From Diplolepis rosae (Eukaryota > Arthropoda > Insecta > Hymenoptera > Diplolepididae), in the NCBI GenBank assembly GCA_030998225.1, contig JAPYXD010000755.1:3211501-3275500 (forward strand): DNA of 64,000 bases, read 5' to 3'. The translations under genes and the position numbers were made by a program. Each line of letters starts with the position of its first letter. Position 1 is the first letter of the stretch. The notes under the pieces were generated by a model. The model had not been told where the DNA came from. It did not search any database and saw only the letters and a program-made list of their open reading frames with translations. This document shows, in pieces, positions 1 through 12,059 of this stretch.

Positions 1-258
1 ACCCCATTATACTCTGTGTTCAAGAGAATTGATGAATGGAATTTTTGACAAAAAGTGGGTAGGACGAGGCGGCTTGTTGCTTGGCCACCTCGTTCGACCC
101 ATTTAACATCACCAGATTACTATTTATGGGGTTTTGTCAAAGAACGCGTAATGGCGGTAGCACCTACCACGCCTGACGACATGAAAGTAAAAATACGCCG
201 AGCATGCACCGAAATTACACCACAAATGTTGGCTGAAGTTAGACGGTCTTTTCATTAG
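1..258 (+). pseudogene. Mariner/IS630-type transposase, C-terminal fragment
   Basis: Cut by the window edge. The first ~70 bases read, in frame 2, as the stretch after the second catalytic Asp (PHYTLCSRELMN..WVGRGG). The reading then moves one frame, to WPPRS..LTSPDYYLWGFVK, which carries the third catalytic Asp of this DDE family, and ends at the stop at 256-258. The frameshift near position 70-78 makes it non-functional. The same family recurs on the minus strand at 56.3-57.7 kb, which keeps the complementary N-terminal part and stops at the same GRGGPV motif. Downstream, to about 590, the sequence ends in CACCCTGTATAT, which resembles an element end, but I could not pair it with a second terminus. 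Confidence 0.75.
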
Positions 259-988
259 TGAATTAACAACTGCTTACAAGTCGAGGGTCATCACTTCGAG
301 CATCTTCTGTAGGTAGACCCAAACCAAGGTTAGTGGATCCTTTGAAAGTGATTATTCCGATATGTTTTGATTTTTCGACTATTTTCATACTTTGCGTGAC
401 TAGAATGACATTGTGTTGTAGGTCGCTAGATTCGTTTTAAAATCGGTAATAATGCCATAAAAAAATAGGGTGCTCCAGTATGACGGCCTTCTCGAACATT
501 GAAACTTTCGTTCTGTAATATTTTTGGGTATGATCAATAGTTTGAGTGCTATCGCTCTGTAGCACTTAATGTGCTTCACCCTGTATATGTTCCATTATGT
601 ACCAAAAGCACAGTACGTTTCAATGAAAATCGAAAAATTGTTAATTTCATGATATTTATTAAAAATTATTGTTAGTTCAAAACTTGTTGCCCGGGCGTTT
701 TCGAAAAAAAGAATTTAGTTAACTTTTGATGATAAAAATTCCTAATGATATATTTTTTGTTTGTCTCTCTTTAAACTCTTTTTTTTTATTATTGAAGAAA
801 TCAATCAAAATTTTTTTGAGATTTTACAAGTTACGAATTTTTTTTACACAGGATGCAATTTTATATAATATGACGGCACTAGAAAAATATTTTATTTTAA
901 ATGTAAATATATATATATTTTCATATGATATTAAACAATGTGAATACGATGAACGACCTTTTGTTGAATGCGTTTTACCTGATAAATA
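259..988. other. AT-rich stretch with no supported gene
   Basis: Probably includes the 3' flank of the mariner-like element up to about 590. The short open frame at 726-992 is Phe/Ile/Tyr-rich low-complexity translation of AT-rich DNA and shows no domain. Nothing else seen. Confidence 0.5.
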
Positions 989-1545
989 CTAAGCGAGAGA
1001 AATGAACTGATCTTTTGTCAAACCGGTTAGCTTGTGTCTTGTGTCTGCGTCATCAAGAGCATAGGGGTCATCAAAATCTAGTCCTTGCTTTCTTCCTTCT
1101 CTGTGCAGACTAGTTAACAATTCAGAAATCATGTCTGTATCCATAATTGTGAAATCAGAAGTAGTTTTAATTGAATCCATAGAAGTTTTTAGGGAAAAAA
1201 ACCATTATCATCCAAATGCGACGCGAAACATCATGCATTCAGAGGAGTGGAAATACCAAAAACTATGTACATTCTCAATGCAGCGCGTGGCTTTATTTTG
1301 AGATGATTACTTTCACTATTACACATGATGCATAATGAATATCTGATACATTTTAATAAAATGAGCTTGCCTCTTCTGTAACTGAAAATCGAAACTTCTT
1401 GGTGGCATAATAACGACATGCGTCGCATGTGTATGCCTCAATCGTCAATGAGCAGTTAAAAGCCTTTTCGAAAATATCTAATGCCCGTTCATCTGGAACT
1501 ACCAAAAGATGACACTTTGGCTTTAGATATTTATTGCTTAGCCAT
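989..1545 (-). pseudogene. Fragment of a DDE-type transposon protein (zinc-finger/HTH region)
   Basis: Two minus-strand pieces look like the N-terminal half of an arthropod transposon protein of the DDE_4/IS5-like kind. The upstream piece (about 1545-1400) reads as a Cys-rich finger with TCDACRYYATKK. The downstream piece (1180-989) contains LDFDDPYALDD and LTGLTKDQF; the latter resembles the (L/T)GLT(K/R)xQF helix that precedes the catalytic domain in this family. A stop near 1355 and a frame change separate them, and no catalytic residues follow. The family assignment rests on remembered motif patterns, not on a search. Confidence 0.4.
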
Positions 1546-1680
1546 TGGTCAGGAGACGAGCTGGTTCGCCGGTTTTATTTATACGGACTGGTATGTTTGA
1601 ATACGGTTAGGTACGGATGAGTAAGGTGGGATACAGTTAGGTTTGCTTGGGTACGGTTAGATGAGGTGGTAGCGTCGTCT
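1541..1680 (+). repeat. Shared module with UUCG-type hairpin and GGTACGGTTA-like repeats
   Basis: The segment from about 1541 to 1592 closely matches 44025-44070, including GACGAGCTGGTTCGCCGGT and a following TATACGG. CTGG-TTCG-CCGG can fold as a UUCG-capped stem. Downstream, both loci carry loose repeats of a ggtacggt(t/c)a unit. At this locus the module lies 5' of the hairpin array; at 44 kb it lies 3' of another hairpin array. Function unknown; part of a dispersed repeat family. Confidence 0.6.
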
Positions 1681-1706
1681 GTGTTTGTCATGGTACAGCC
1701 TGAGCA

Positions 1707-2150
1707 GCACCCAGTCAGGGAAACCTGACGCTGGGTGCCAGCTCCCGCCGAGGGTCAACCATGGGGGAACCCATCGGTCGACGCTCAATGTGGCTGAACC
1801 AGGTCAACCGGAGTCGTAGAGTCTCACCCAGAGATGTCTGCGTGAGGTTCAGCCAGGGGAACCTGACGCTGAGCCTTCACACATGTCGAAAACCGGCCAT
1901 GGGGGAACCCATCAATCCACGCTCGGTGTGGCCGGATCAGGAGGACCAGTGTCGGTGAGTTACTGGCGTCATATATCGGTCACCACTTGGCTTCACCTGG
2001 AGCAACACCCAGTCAGGGGAACCTGACGCTGGGTGTCAGCTCCCACCGAGAATCGACCACGGGGGAACCCATCGATCGATGCTCGGTCCGGCTTCACCAG
2101 ATGTGTCGCGGTCGGGGTCGGAGATACCCTTTCTATGGGGGAACCCATCA
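1707..2150 (+). repeat. Array of GNRA-capped hairpins, about 3.5 units
   Basis: Two hairpin types alternate. Type A is a 7-8 bp outer stem, then CAGG, a GNRA loop, CCTG and CG. Copies: 1707-1738 (outer stem GCACCCAG/CTGGGTGC, loop GAAA), 1846-1875 (GGTTCAG/CTGAGCC, loop GGAA), 2005-2036 (ACACCCAG/CTGGGTGT, loop GGAA). Type B is ATGGG-GGAA-CCCAT at 1761-1774, 1899-1912 and 2135-2148, with a variant ACGGG copy at 2059-2072. The A-to-A spacing is about 140-160 bp, so this is a diverged tandem repeat. Stems differ in sequence but keep pairing. Frames through here are open but show no known domain. Confidence 0.7.
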
Positions 2151-2339
2151 GGAGAGGCATCTGCATGCCATCTGTCTAGAGCGCCGTTCCGGTGTGACCC
2201 GGATCGTCGCTCCAGCCGAACTGCCTTGTCTCTGTGTTCTGTCCCTCCTTATATATCTCTCTGTTTAAAAGCCTTGTAGTAAAAAAAATGAACAAGGTCT
2301 TGTTACCCTATAAAAAAAACTTGTTAAGTAATTTCAATG

Positions 2340-2960
2340 ATATTTCTGGAACTACTTTTTCTCCATCATTTGTCAAATCTTTAAAATCTGCATAATTCGT
2401 GGCATTATAAGGCATTATTCGAATAGCTTGTTAAATTATAGTGGCTGCAGTTTCAGCGATTCCTAAACGTTCCTGTTTTATATCGACTACTCGGCCCTCA
2501 TGCCAAAGGTAGATTGATTCAAATTGAGAACAATAAAAATTGATAACATGTGTCTTCTCTCGCATTTTTCAAAACAGTTTGTTGTCTCCATACCTACAAA
2601 ATAATTTTGGTTTAAAAATTTTTTCAAAAACTGATGATTCATCTGATAAATGCGTTTGAATTTCTTTCAAAGAAACCTGCAATGATAATTGACACTCGTG
2701 ACTTTCGTCAATAAGAGAGCAAAGTTTTTTAAATGCAAGAGCAAGATTTACATCCTTAGGACGTCCTCTGTTATCGTATTTTTTGGTGAATTCGTGAAAT
2801 AAGTATTGCATTTTTCATAATATCATGCATCTACTGCATGTTAAAGAATGAACTATATACACGCACATAGGTTGGCGTTTATGTATTATACTATATATTA
2901 TTCTTACTTTAAACTTAAAGGTCGCATTTATCATCACAATAAAGGCATTTTGTTTTAGAA
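2340..2960 (-). pseudogene. Relic of an uncharacterised arthropod repeat protein
   Basis: In pieces, the minus strand reads as a protein with FDSKTKCLYCDDKCDL (about 2955-2910; C-x2-C-x3-C, probably metal binding), then RGRPKDVNLALAFKKLC.., then KPKLFCRYGDN, and further down LGIAETAATII. This order resembles a family common in arthropod genomes, of unknown function and probably transposon-borne. Several frame changes and stops (for example the stop at 2569-2571) show it is decayed. The assignment is from pattern memory only. Confidence 0.35.
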
Positions 2961-3099
2961 TCAAAGGTTTTTTTTGGATCGTTAAGCTTTTTTTATTGCT
3001 TTTTACCCATTTTTGTTGATGGAAAGCACTAGACTGTTGACTGCTGTTTTTTATCTGGCTCATAGCGATAGAACTAGGTTTTGTCCCCGTCAAGATATT

Positions 3100-5640
3100 G
3101 TAGACGTGTCTAGATTTTTCATCTTTAAATTATTTTAAAATTGTGTGAATTTAATCAAACTGGTGAAGCATTCATCTGCAGTAAGCCTTTTTTTATAATC
3201 ATACAAAATTATTGTACGAAAATCACGTCTGGAAAGATCAATGGTGCTGCTTGTCTCTGCTGAGAACTTTTGCGGCTATCCATGTATTATATTTGTTATT
3301 TTATCAGGAATATCCAGTAAAAGTTTTATAGTGTAATCCTTATGAACAGTTACAGATTGTATGGTACTTAAACTCAAAAATGGCTACCATTCCGACGTTT
3401 ACTCACTTGAATCAAAGTTTAAATTCCATCCTTCACATGAACAGTCTCTCTTTTACAGAAACTTTTTGAAACATTTCGACTTTTGGACCTTTATTTTATT
3501 TATATTTAAATATTTTGAACACGAATTTTTTAGCCAAAAGTCTCGCTCTTCAAATTCGAGTTCAAATTTAAAATTTTCAATTTTTAATTACACCAGTTTT
3601 CCAAATTTTTTGAGTAACAATTTCGCCCTATTTTGGGTCAAAATTGTTCCTTTAAAATCTACGTGTGGGTCACACGAAGGGTGAAAATCTCGCGAAACGG
3701 AATTCTTAATTTAAAGGGCTAGAATACCAAATAAAACTCGCGATTTTAAGTTTTTCGAGAGAACAAAGCAAAACGGACGCGTCATCGTGACTATTGTCCG
3801 TGATTGCAATTTTGAGATTTTGAATCTAAAGAGCACAGGAAAATTTTAATTAATTAAAAATTTTGAAATTTTGAATAATTTTGCGCAAATGCGCCATAAA
3901 CAAAAACACGTTCTTATTTTGGTGAATTGTCCCTACTCCTGAAAATAAAAGGTTTCGACTAATGGTTTTTTATTCGTAGCATACATAATTTTTCCAGTTT
4001 CTCTTCTCAGTTAAACCGCTTCCTCCCTTCTATTTAAAATTAATTTTAATAAAAGTAGCCATCAGGCGTGGACAGGGCACTATAAAATTGGAGACACAGG
4101 CCTGGCACTTATCATCATTTGCCACCTCCCTGAAAATATTCAATATTTATATTTAACGCGCGCAACTCAGCAGGCTTTACTCATTGGAAAATAAAATAAT
4201 AAAAAAATAAAAAAAGGACTTACCAAACAAGAGAAGCTCCCCGTGGGATTCGACACTTGCGTGAAGTGGATATGGAAATGGTTTTTCAGGTGAATCTCCC
4301 CGGGAGGATTTCGAGACACACATTTTTCCTGGAATTCTATTTATTTAATAAGGAATGCCACGTTCGATGTATCCCTCGATACGAGAGTTCACACTACTTG
4401 TGGCACGAGTCGAGCTAACCGAGTTTCACGATAGGGTTTTAAAAGAGCGTATTTTAAAAAGAAATACCCAGAATAAAAAACATCCAAAACCATTGATCCC
4501 TAACTATAAGGGGGACAGGAATCATAAGCGATCAGTTCTTAAAAGATTAGGTGCGGTGATGCTATAATGCACCACACCTAATCTCGAGCCTCGATCTATT
4601 TTTGGCGTGTGTATTGCGCAAAGCGGTAAGTCCTCACCTTAATTAGGCACGCAACCGGACTGATTTACGAGGATCTGCAATCAAGCACGTCGCCTCGGAT
4701 TTCCACCTCTCAATCAATTCCCCCCTTAATTAATATGCGCGCGTCTGAATTAGCCACTGCGATCAAGACCAACGTGATCAATAAATTAAGAATTTTATAC
4801 AAGATGTTTTCACCCTTTTTTCGACCGTTTTAGGGTTGGAAGGTGTGAACTTTGTGTAAAGATAAAAAAATATAATTCTAAAGAAAAAGATTGGATATGT
4901 TGCTTATAGATAATGATAAGTTATAAAATGAAAACTATACAAAAACCATTAAAATAAAACCCTATAAAAATGACCAATGGTCGCATGTCGTTAATCCATT
5001 TGTGATTTTGGCATTTTGCCCATTATCTGGAGCGAGCCTTTACCATTTCAAATAATCAATATTAATTTATTATTATTTGTAATTGATATTAGTAACAACA
5101 TTCGCCTATAATATTTAATGTATATACAGTATTTACAATGTAATGATAATTGAATTTATTCATAGTAATTATATTTGTAAATTTATTTATTTTTATTTAT
5201 TATCTGTATCCACTCACACGATGAATTAATTTTTTTATAATATCCATATTTATCCGTCTATTTGTTTATTTAATAATTGACTATAATATGTTTCCATGCA
5301 AACAACTGAATAAATATGCAATAAATAATACAAAAAAAAATGTAGAAGAATTAGCAGCATGGGACGCCCATCCATCGAGCGAACCATGCCGCAGGCTGCT
5401 TGACCTGAGCGAACGGCCGAGTGGAAGCAAACACAGGTTAGTGTGGCGCTCGCTGAGAGTACGAACGAAAATGTTCGTGAAAAGCAGACTGCCTCGTTCT
5501 CGCCACGCTCACTTCCGGTTTGGAAGTAAATCATTTATTACTGGGCGGATACTTAATCAAACCTCGCAATTCTTTCGTGCGAGTCTCGTGGGAATCTACT
5601 TGTTCTAAAAGTAAGCCTAATTTTGCGGATTCTTCCCCCG
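3100..5640. other. Intergenic DNA, no supported gene
   Basis: AT-rich with short unrelated open frames. The phrase TTTCAGGTGAATCTCC occurs at about 4284 and again at about 7237, so part of this is repeat-derived. A less AT-rich patch at 5340-5600 contains short palindromes (for example GAACGAAAATGTTCGT) but no domain. Confidence 0.5.
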
Positions 5641-5689
5641 TTTCGTCGCAAAACGCGGATACTTGAGGCTGGGCCGTCTCATTTTATTG

Positions 5690-6210
5690 CAAATGAAACA
5701 CTTGCTTCTTGATGCCATATCAGCACTTTTAAAATATCGCTTTTTAGTGTGGGATACTGCTCTGGTGCTTTATGATGAACAGCTGCAACATTGCATTAGG
5801 AAATGACATGCCTACTGCAGATGGTCCCTGGACATGTTCATAGCCGAAATTCCACGGGTCCAATGTGAGAACATTCTAACACAGAACCAAATCTTCGTGT
5901 CTACGTGAATACTTCCACTTTTCTATCAAAAGCTTCCTCTATCTCTTACATAGTTATGTGACGATCTTTTATCATTATTTAATAAACATAGTCGATTATC
6001 TCGCCCGTTGTTGCGCTTTATGATCGAAAATGCTCGTTCTGACACGTTTGAACTCAGCAGCTTAGGTCCTCATACTTATAGGGAGCAGCAACTACATAGA
6101 CTAAATATAGTTCACCTGCAAGTTCCGTAAGAGTTTCACCTTTCAATAAAAAGATATTTATCACGGCATGATACTTGAAGTTCTCCATTATTAACAAATG
6201 TTGGCGAAAA
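5690..6210 (-). pseudogene. Decayed mariner transposase, N-terminal to middle part
   Basis: On the minus strand, about 6190-6060 reads MENFKYHAVIN.FLLKGETLTEL, the first helix-turn-helix region of mariners with an N-terminal MExFxYRxVIxF pattern. It is followed, after a frameshift, by EFKRVRTSIFD (about 6053), matching the EFKRGRTS linker. Further down, IMIKDRH..EIEEAF matches the second DNA-binding region, and near 5735 VHHKAPEQYPTLK resembles the HHxxPExKxxSK stretch after the first catalytic Asp. Stops and frameshifts are frequent, and no intact catalytic triad is readable. It is unlike the mariner at 7.4-8.2 kb in detail. Confidence 0.5.
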
Positions 6211-6395
6211 ATCACTTTAAATGGTTCTCAGTAACAAACTAATCGCTACACTGTTGAAAATCTCATAAATTTTAATACATTATAATATACAAGTGGTAAA
6301 TTAAAATTAATAGATTTGTATATTATGAAAAATTAATAAACATTCATATTAAATTTAATAACTTTTCGATTAAAATATATTAAAACTAACAATTT

Positions 6396-6574
6396 CGCTG
6401 AAATGTTGCAAAGTTTATTTAAAAAAGCCCCAAATATGCCTTCAAACGTCTGAACGCAGCAAAGTGACTCAGTGAGTCTACTCGCCTTCTCCCCCCATCA
6501 CTGTCACTTTGCTGCGTTCAACCGTTTGAAGCCATGTTTGGGGCATTTTTTAATAAACTTTGCAATATTTTAGC
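6396..6574. repeat. Short foldback (inverted repeat), MITE-like
   Basis: Arms 6396-6468 and 6503-6574 are near-perfect reverse complements, containing for example CAAAGTTTATTTAAAAAA and TGAACGCAGCAAAGTGAC, around a 34-base loop. It would fold into a hairpin about 70 bp long. No coding content. A palindromic non-autonomous element is the simplest reading. Confidence 0.8.
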
Positions 6575-7357
6575 GAAAACCCAAGATTGACGTTCTGTTA
6601 TGCTTGGTTTATATTTTTAAAAGCCGTTTTCAAAATAAAAATCGGACCACCTCTGCGGCAAGCAGACATTTCACAATTAACGCATTGAATAAATTAAAGT
6701 GTCAATAGCGCAGAAACGTATTATCTTAGTGTCCGTTTTTTTATACATTTTAAGAGCATAAGGTCTGCTACTTTTCCACCAAACCTCAACATAAAAAGTT
6801 ATAAATTAACTGAGATATTAATTTGTTCAACAAAAGCTAAATTTCCCGGGTTTTCCAAATTTTCTCCGCTTCTAATTATCCAATCAGATCAAGCGACAGA
6901 TCATTTTATTCGCAATTCAATTTTCTACAACTTTTCAATTGATGTCATTAAGATTGGTTAATCACCGTTAATGTTATAAACAAAAAACTAAAAAAAGTGC
7001 GATTTTTTGGTCTTAAATGTTAATAAAAAATTTATAAATCATATTTCGTTGTCCAAAACATGACACAATTACTTTATGACCAACCTTTCTTCTGATAGCG
7101 CAGTCCGGTTTCTGAAGTAAATAATTTCCTAACAAATTCCCTGTTGCTTGGACTAAAATGGAAATAAATTTCTGATTACAATTTTATTTTTAAATTACTC
7201 TTTAAGAGTTAGGAGGATAATACATTTATGTATTTCAGGTGAATCTCCTAGGTCAAAATTTAGAAACTTCGTATTGTATGATACATGTCGTATACATATA
7301 TTGATGTGTAATTTATAAAAGTTTATACGCGAGAGTAGTGTATATTCAATCGCTATA

Positions 7358-8204
7358 CGAGGTCTGTCCAGAAAGTATCGGGCCTACCTTTATATCTCCG
7401 CGCTGGCGTTATTCTTCATCATCGGGCGGGTGGCATCCTTCAAAGTAATCCCCACTTGATCGAATAACACGTTTCCAGCGATGTTTCCACTTCTGGAAAG
7501 AGTCCTGGATCTCACTTTTAGAGATGGCCTTGAGTACGCTCATCACATTATTTTCAACCGTCGTTTTGTAATCGAATCGCTGTCCTTTGAGTGGTTTTTT
7601 GAGTTTCGGAAACAGCCAAAAGTCACAGGGGGCTATGTCGGAACAGCACACACGCGAGTCATTCCTAAAATCTTGTTTAAAATTTTCGAAACAGTAGTTT
7701 TCGGTATTCCGAGATCATTTTCTAGTTCACGAACAGCTAATCGACAATCACCTTCAATCGCAAGTCGCACCCGCTCAATATTATTCAATGTTTTTGTCGT
7801 CGAAGGTCGGCCAGAACGAGAATCACTATCAACAGAAGTGCGGCCTTCTTTGAAACGATTTCACCACTCTTTTATTCGTGTTTTGCTCATATACTCATTT
7901 CCAAAGGCCTTCTGCATCATCGGAATAGTTTGCGAACTCGTTTTTCTCAGTTGAAAACAAAATTTGATGCAAATTCGTTGATCTTGTTTTTCAGTCATTT
8001 TTAACAATCACAAAATCCGTCGAACTCAAAAATAGCTTTGTAAACAAGGACATGCTGCGCGTGAACTATACGTTCGGTAGATGTCAGCAAGCAACCGATA
8101 GGTTCGTGAGGCTTTACTGTTGACGTTCATGCCCCGCAGAGGTCACTCGAACACTATGGCGCGGAGATATAAAGGTAGGCCCGATACTTTCCGGACAGAC
8201 CTCG
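7358..8204 (-). mobile_element. Mariner element, internally deleted, intact ends
   Basis: Long terminal inverted repeats start CGAGGTCTGTCC(A/G)GAAAG at 7358 and, inverted, end at 8204; the arms match for about 45 bp through CTTTATATCTCCGCGC. The element is flanked by a TA duplication (7356-7357 and 8205-8206), the mariner signature. At 847 bp it is shorter than the ~1.3 kb of a complete mariner. The ends look well preserved, so this copy could in principle be mobilised in trans; that is inference. Confidence 0.9.
7409..7998 (-). pseudogene. Mariner transposase, deletion derivative
   Basis: Starts at ATG 7998 (MTEKQDQRICIKFC). The first DNA-binding part (KTRIKEW) is followed by an in-frame TGA, then RFKEGRTSVDSDSRSGRPS and ERVRLAIEGDCRLAVRELE. 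After KILNKILGMTRV the reading jumps directly to SDIAPCDFWLFPKLKKPLKG, so the stretch holding the first two catalytic Asp residues is deleted and only the third (APCD) remains. It ends near 7409 after a GDYFEG motif typical of mariner C-termini. Clearly inactive. Confidence 0.9.
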
Positions 8205-8209
8205 TATAA

Positions 8210-9760
8210 GAACATAGAGAGAACGAGAGAATGATAAGAAGAGTGAAGTATGAGTGAGAAAGGGAGGGATGAATAGCGAAGCATACGAACGAATAAAGAT
8301 AGAGAGAGAGAAAATTATGGACGATCGGTATAAGAAATTTTTTTTGAACGAGATGACATCAAATAGATACTGGACACTTTTCTTTATAAAGTTTTTTTCA
8401 AACAGTTATCATTTAGGATATAAATTTTATTTCCACTTCATATTGATCATGTTAGCGACAATTTACCAAATTTACACGTAGAATTATCAAAAAATGACAT
8501 TAAAAGAACAAAACTTGAGATTTTGGACAAAGTTTTCAAATTTGGGTACACCGGGAATGAAGGAAAATTTGCTAAGTGCAAAAAATTTCAAGAAAATAAC
8601 AGAAGAGACAAAATTACCAAAATGGAGGACGGGAATACATCGGAAACAAAAAGGCATTTGAGAAATGTATACTCTCCTCTTTTCAGTTAATGTTTGTCTA
8701 TGATTGAACAATTCGTTTACCAAGGATAGCGTGCAGTATTTCACAGTCTGATAATATTCACCTTCGTGTGATTCATGATCACTTTCAGTTTTAGAATTTC
8801 CAGTGTTTTGTATGAAGAAGAAAGATAAAATAAAATGTCCCGAATAGTAAAAACCATGCTTTAGTGATAAGAAGCGAAGTACACAAGACACATAAGTGTA
8901 GTTGCTTAAAAGTGAATAAGAATTTCAATACAAATGTATTGAATTTTCTATTTATCATGAAAGTCTAAGGGAAAGTAAAAAACACCATAACATGTGTATT
9001 CTGAATAACTGCCTAATTTGCTTTTAGTGATCCTATCACCTCTAAATCCTACCTTTACTGGCTGAATGTTGCCTTGATCTTGTATTCACTAGCTCGATCA
9101 TCTTCTGAACTTGTTTTTTCTGACTGTCTCTCGTTATCACATGGTCATCACAAATTTGACATTGGATTCGAAATCATTGACCCCAAGCGAATCATAAATA
9201 ACAATTCTTTTTCTAAACAGTTTGATTTTTACATTTATTGTCTTTCATATTAGATCCACCGTTTTGAAGTTTCAAAATTTTTAAATTCGGATTACAGATC
9301 CGAAATTAGCAACCCTAATAAAATCTTAGGTACCAATTTGCGTTCTAGTGTAACAATTTATACTTATTTTGTGAATGGACTGACTTTTTACGTAATTAGC
9401 ACTAAAACCGCTGGTCAATTTAAAAATATTTATCGTTTTTTTTTCAAAAGTCCAATATCAAAAATTGGTGTTGTATTTTCTCTAAATTATTAGAAAAGTT
9501 ATACTACTTCTAAGTGTTTAAAATCTCAGAATAAATTTATTTTTCAAAAGTTGTGAAGTTTAAAACAAATTTATGCTTATACCAATCACAAATAAAAATA
9601 TGTAGGATCCAATTTATATTACGTGAGTTAATTTCTTGAATAGTAGTAAAATTAAATTTTAAGTGGTAAAATCATAATGAATAATAAAAGTAGTGCAAAG
9701 ATCCAACAAGCATTAGTTAGAACCACTATTTTTACACAAATTATAAATATGACATCTAGG
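8210..9760. other. AT-rich intergenic DNA, nothing supported
   Basis: Open frames here (for example minus 8487-8891) have low-complexity composition and no recognisable domain, splice pattern or terminal repeats. Confidence 0.5.
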
Positions 9761-9769
9761 CTTGCGTAT

Positions 9770-10690
9770 CGTCCTGTATAGCCAATACACCATTTTGGGT
9801 CTTAGCTCCCAGGTCGGGCCAAACCCCCACATACACGCTGGAAATGCAGTGCATAACCTGTTGTATTGGAATTCTAAGTACATTTTCCAACTCAGATTTC
9901 TATCGGGAATTAAAATTAAGTATTCAGCTTAGATGGAAACTGAATCACCTTGTTAAAGAAATTCGGTCCCTGCAGTACGGATACCCTTTGTCTTATAGTG
10001 AAAACCACTATTTTTGTTTTCTCTAGATTCACCGACAGTTTAGTATTCTTGCACCATCTTTGGACGATCCCTAAGACTGAGTTAGGTTAACCAGGACTTC
10101 CAGTGAGATCCCGTTCACAATAATAACCAAATCATCCGCATAACTTTGTGCGTGAAATCACTGTGTCTTAAGTTCTTAAACACCTGAGCCAAATAAGCCA
10201 GGTTTCTCGGGTTCGTTCTGGTCCAGTCTTCTTCCTCGTATCTTCCCGTTTTCCTGAATCGTGGCAAGTAACTCTCAATTAAATGATTTAGGATTTTCTC
10301 TTTGGAGCTTGCAAAAAGCTCGCTGAGTAGCTTGATGGCATCCAGACCTGAACTCAGATCTAAAACTAGGATTCTATGAAGTCTCGCCGCCTTCGATACC
10401 TTTTTACCCGGGCGCAGATGTTATCCTAGATAGATTTTCCAGTACTATGTACTACTATGTTATTTTCCCGACGGGCATTATAATACTGTTACCACCGTTG
10501 TGGGCTCACATTCTTTTTTTCCCTGTTAAAGATTCTCCTTAAATCCCACCACCGGTTCTCTAAGTGTGTACTCCACCACATGGCACCCTTTTGTGGACTA
10601 ATCTTTCTCAATAGACAGTTGTTTTCATACAGCCTATGGTCTGAAAGGGATTCTTCGTCTAAGACTTTCCAATCTTCCACACCGATCTTG
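9770..10690 (-). pseudogene. R1-like LINE remnant (endonuclease end and reverse transcriptase)
   Basis: Read on the minus strand, from high to low coordinate. Near 10680, MEDWKVLDEESLSDHR matches the end of an APE-type endonuclease (SDH motif). After a decayed interval, near 10150, QSYADDLVIIVNG matches the reverse transcriptase catalytic YADD block, followed by W.KNTKLSVN. Near 9800, TWELRPKMVYWLY resembles the post-RT segment of R1-clade elements. Many frameshifts. No insertion-site or 3' tail boundary could be fixed. R1 is favoured over Jockey by the post-RT phrase, with modest certainty. Confidence 0.6.
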
Positions 10691-10799
10691 AAAACGAGTT
10701 CAGATCCAATACTTCTCTTTTTCTATAGGCCTGAAAAATTAACTCTGATAACTTTGCTGCCTGAGCCTTCTTCATACTTCATACGAACAATGAAAATTT

Positions 10800-12050
10800 G
10801 AGGTTTATTTAAAAAAACTGAAAAATTTGCAATGAAGAATCAGTCAACAGACTCATAGTCTAGTATTTTTTTCAGACTCCAGAGTGAAAGCGCAGGTTAT
10901 CTGTTCTTCACCATTCTCACAGCTCCCACAGATGTCTTGTTTCATTTTTTTTTTCAAACTGACAAAATTGATTCAGAAGCAATTAAAATATATTAATCTA
11001 ATTGGCTACCCCCGTCCTACATCTAAATTGAGGATACGTTGCTTTACTAAAATCGGAAAACTATTCATAATATGAGGGTTTAAACGTTTTAGGACCGCAC
11101 GGCATTATTATGCTTATTAACATTAAAATCATTTGATTTTCTGAGCATGCACCATAAAATGTTTGATTATAAAAGTTGTATAATTAAGATTCTTCATATT
11201 AACCCCTGGTTAAATTATTAGCGAGTCCAGTTGGTTAATCCGCTGAGTTGAATTAATCTTCGTTGATACTTCAAGTTGAATTCCTTCTTACAGTTTTGTG
11301 AGTAGATTTTGATTTCTTGCAGCACTTTGAATTAATAAGGCTATACTTGCCTTTAACTTTAAATTATCGCTCAACTCGAGGGTAAAAATCTGTTGGAATT
11401 GGACTGGACTCGCTGTATAAAAGATGGTGATACTGAACTGCTGCATATTGGAGGTTTCGCTTCTTATAGGATTTGGAAAGGTCAATTATGACATACAGCA
11501 TGCTCTGATCATGTTCATTCTCTTACGAGGTACATGTAGTGATGCTTTTATGCGTGACAAGTGCATATAGTAGTGCGCGTGTATGATAAGACTTCATTAA
11601 CCTTCTCTTTTGGTTAGTTTATCTGTTATCTTGTGTGGGTATTATAACGATGCATGGTAACGTTGCCTTGATCGTTTTATTGATTTATAGATCTTGCTGT
11701 AACTTGTGTCGATAAAGACGCACATATTGTAATATATCCTTGATTCCTTTATTGGTTTTTTGATCTTCATGTGACTTTAGTCGATAAAGTCGCAGGACAG
11801 AGAAGATTAACTCATACTTAATATGATCGTAAAATTCTAAAATCAGCAGAAATAAGCAATATTTTGTGAAGAATAAATAAATAGTAGAAAAGTTGCTCGA
11901 AAAATATAAAGAATTTTTCAATTTATATACTGATCAGGATATGTGAAGAAAAAATTAGAAAATGTTCCTCTGAAGAAATCAATTTTTGATTTGTGATTTC
12001 TATCCGACTGGTAACTTTTTTTGAAATTGAAAATATATAAAATTCCGTAT
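10800..12050. other. AT-rich stretch with no supported gene
   Basis: Contains two short related phrases (GTCGATAAAG(A/T)CGCA at about 11709 and 11780), suggesting a small local duplication. No domain-bearing frame. Confidence 0.4.
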
Positions 12051-12059
12051 AAATTATTG

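Noticed and set aside
726..992. Open frame of 88 codons
   Set aside because: Composition is Phe/Ile/Lys/Tyr-rich, as expected from random AT-rich DNA; no domain or splice context.
1707..2150. Hammerhead or HDV-like ribozyme in the hairpin array
   Set aside because: No CTGATGA...GAAA hammerhead core and no convincing double pseudoknot could be drawn; only simple GNRA hairpins are supported.
3361..3684. 107-codon open frame
   Set aside because: Phe/Ser-rich, no motif, lies in repeat-like AT-rich DNA.
5935..6057. hAT-type C-terminal dimerisation motif (SERAFS-like) on the minus strand
   Set aside because: The overlapping frame EFKRVRTSIFD plus flanking HTH and HHKAPE phrases fit mariner much better; the SERAFS reading is a shadow.
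7481..7954. 157-codon plus-strand open frame
   Set aside because: Antisense shadow of the mariner transposase on the minus strand.
8487..8891. 134-codon minus-strand open frame
   Set aside because: No recognisable domain; AT-rich composition; no conserved context.
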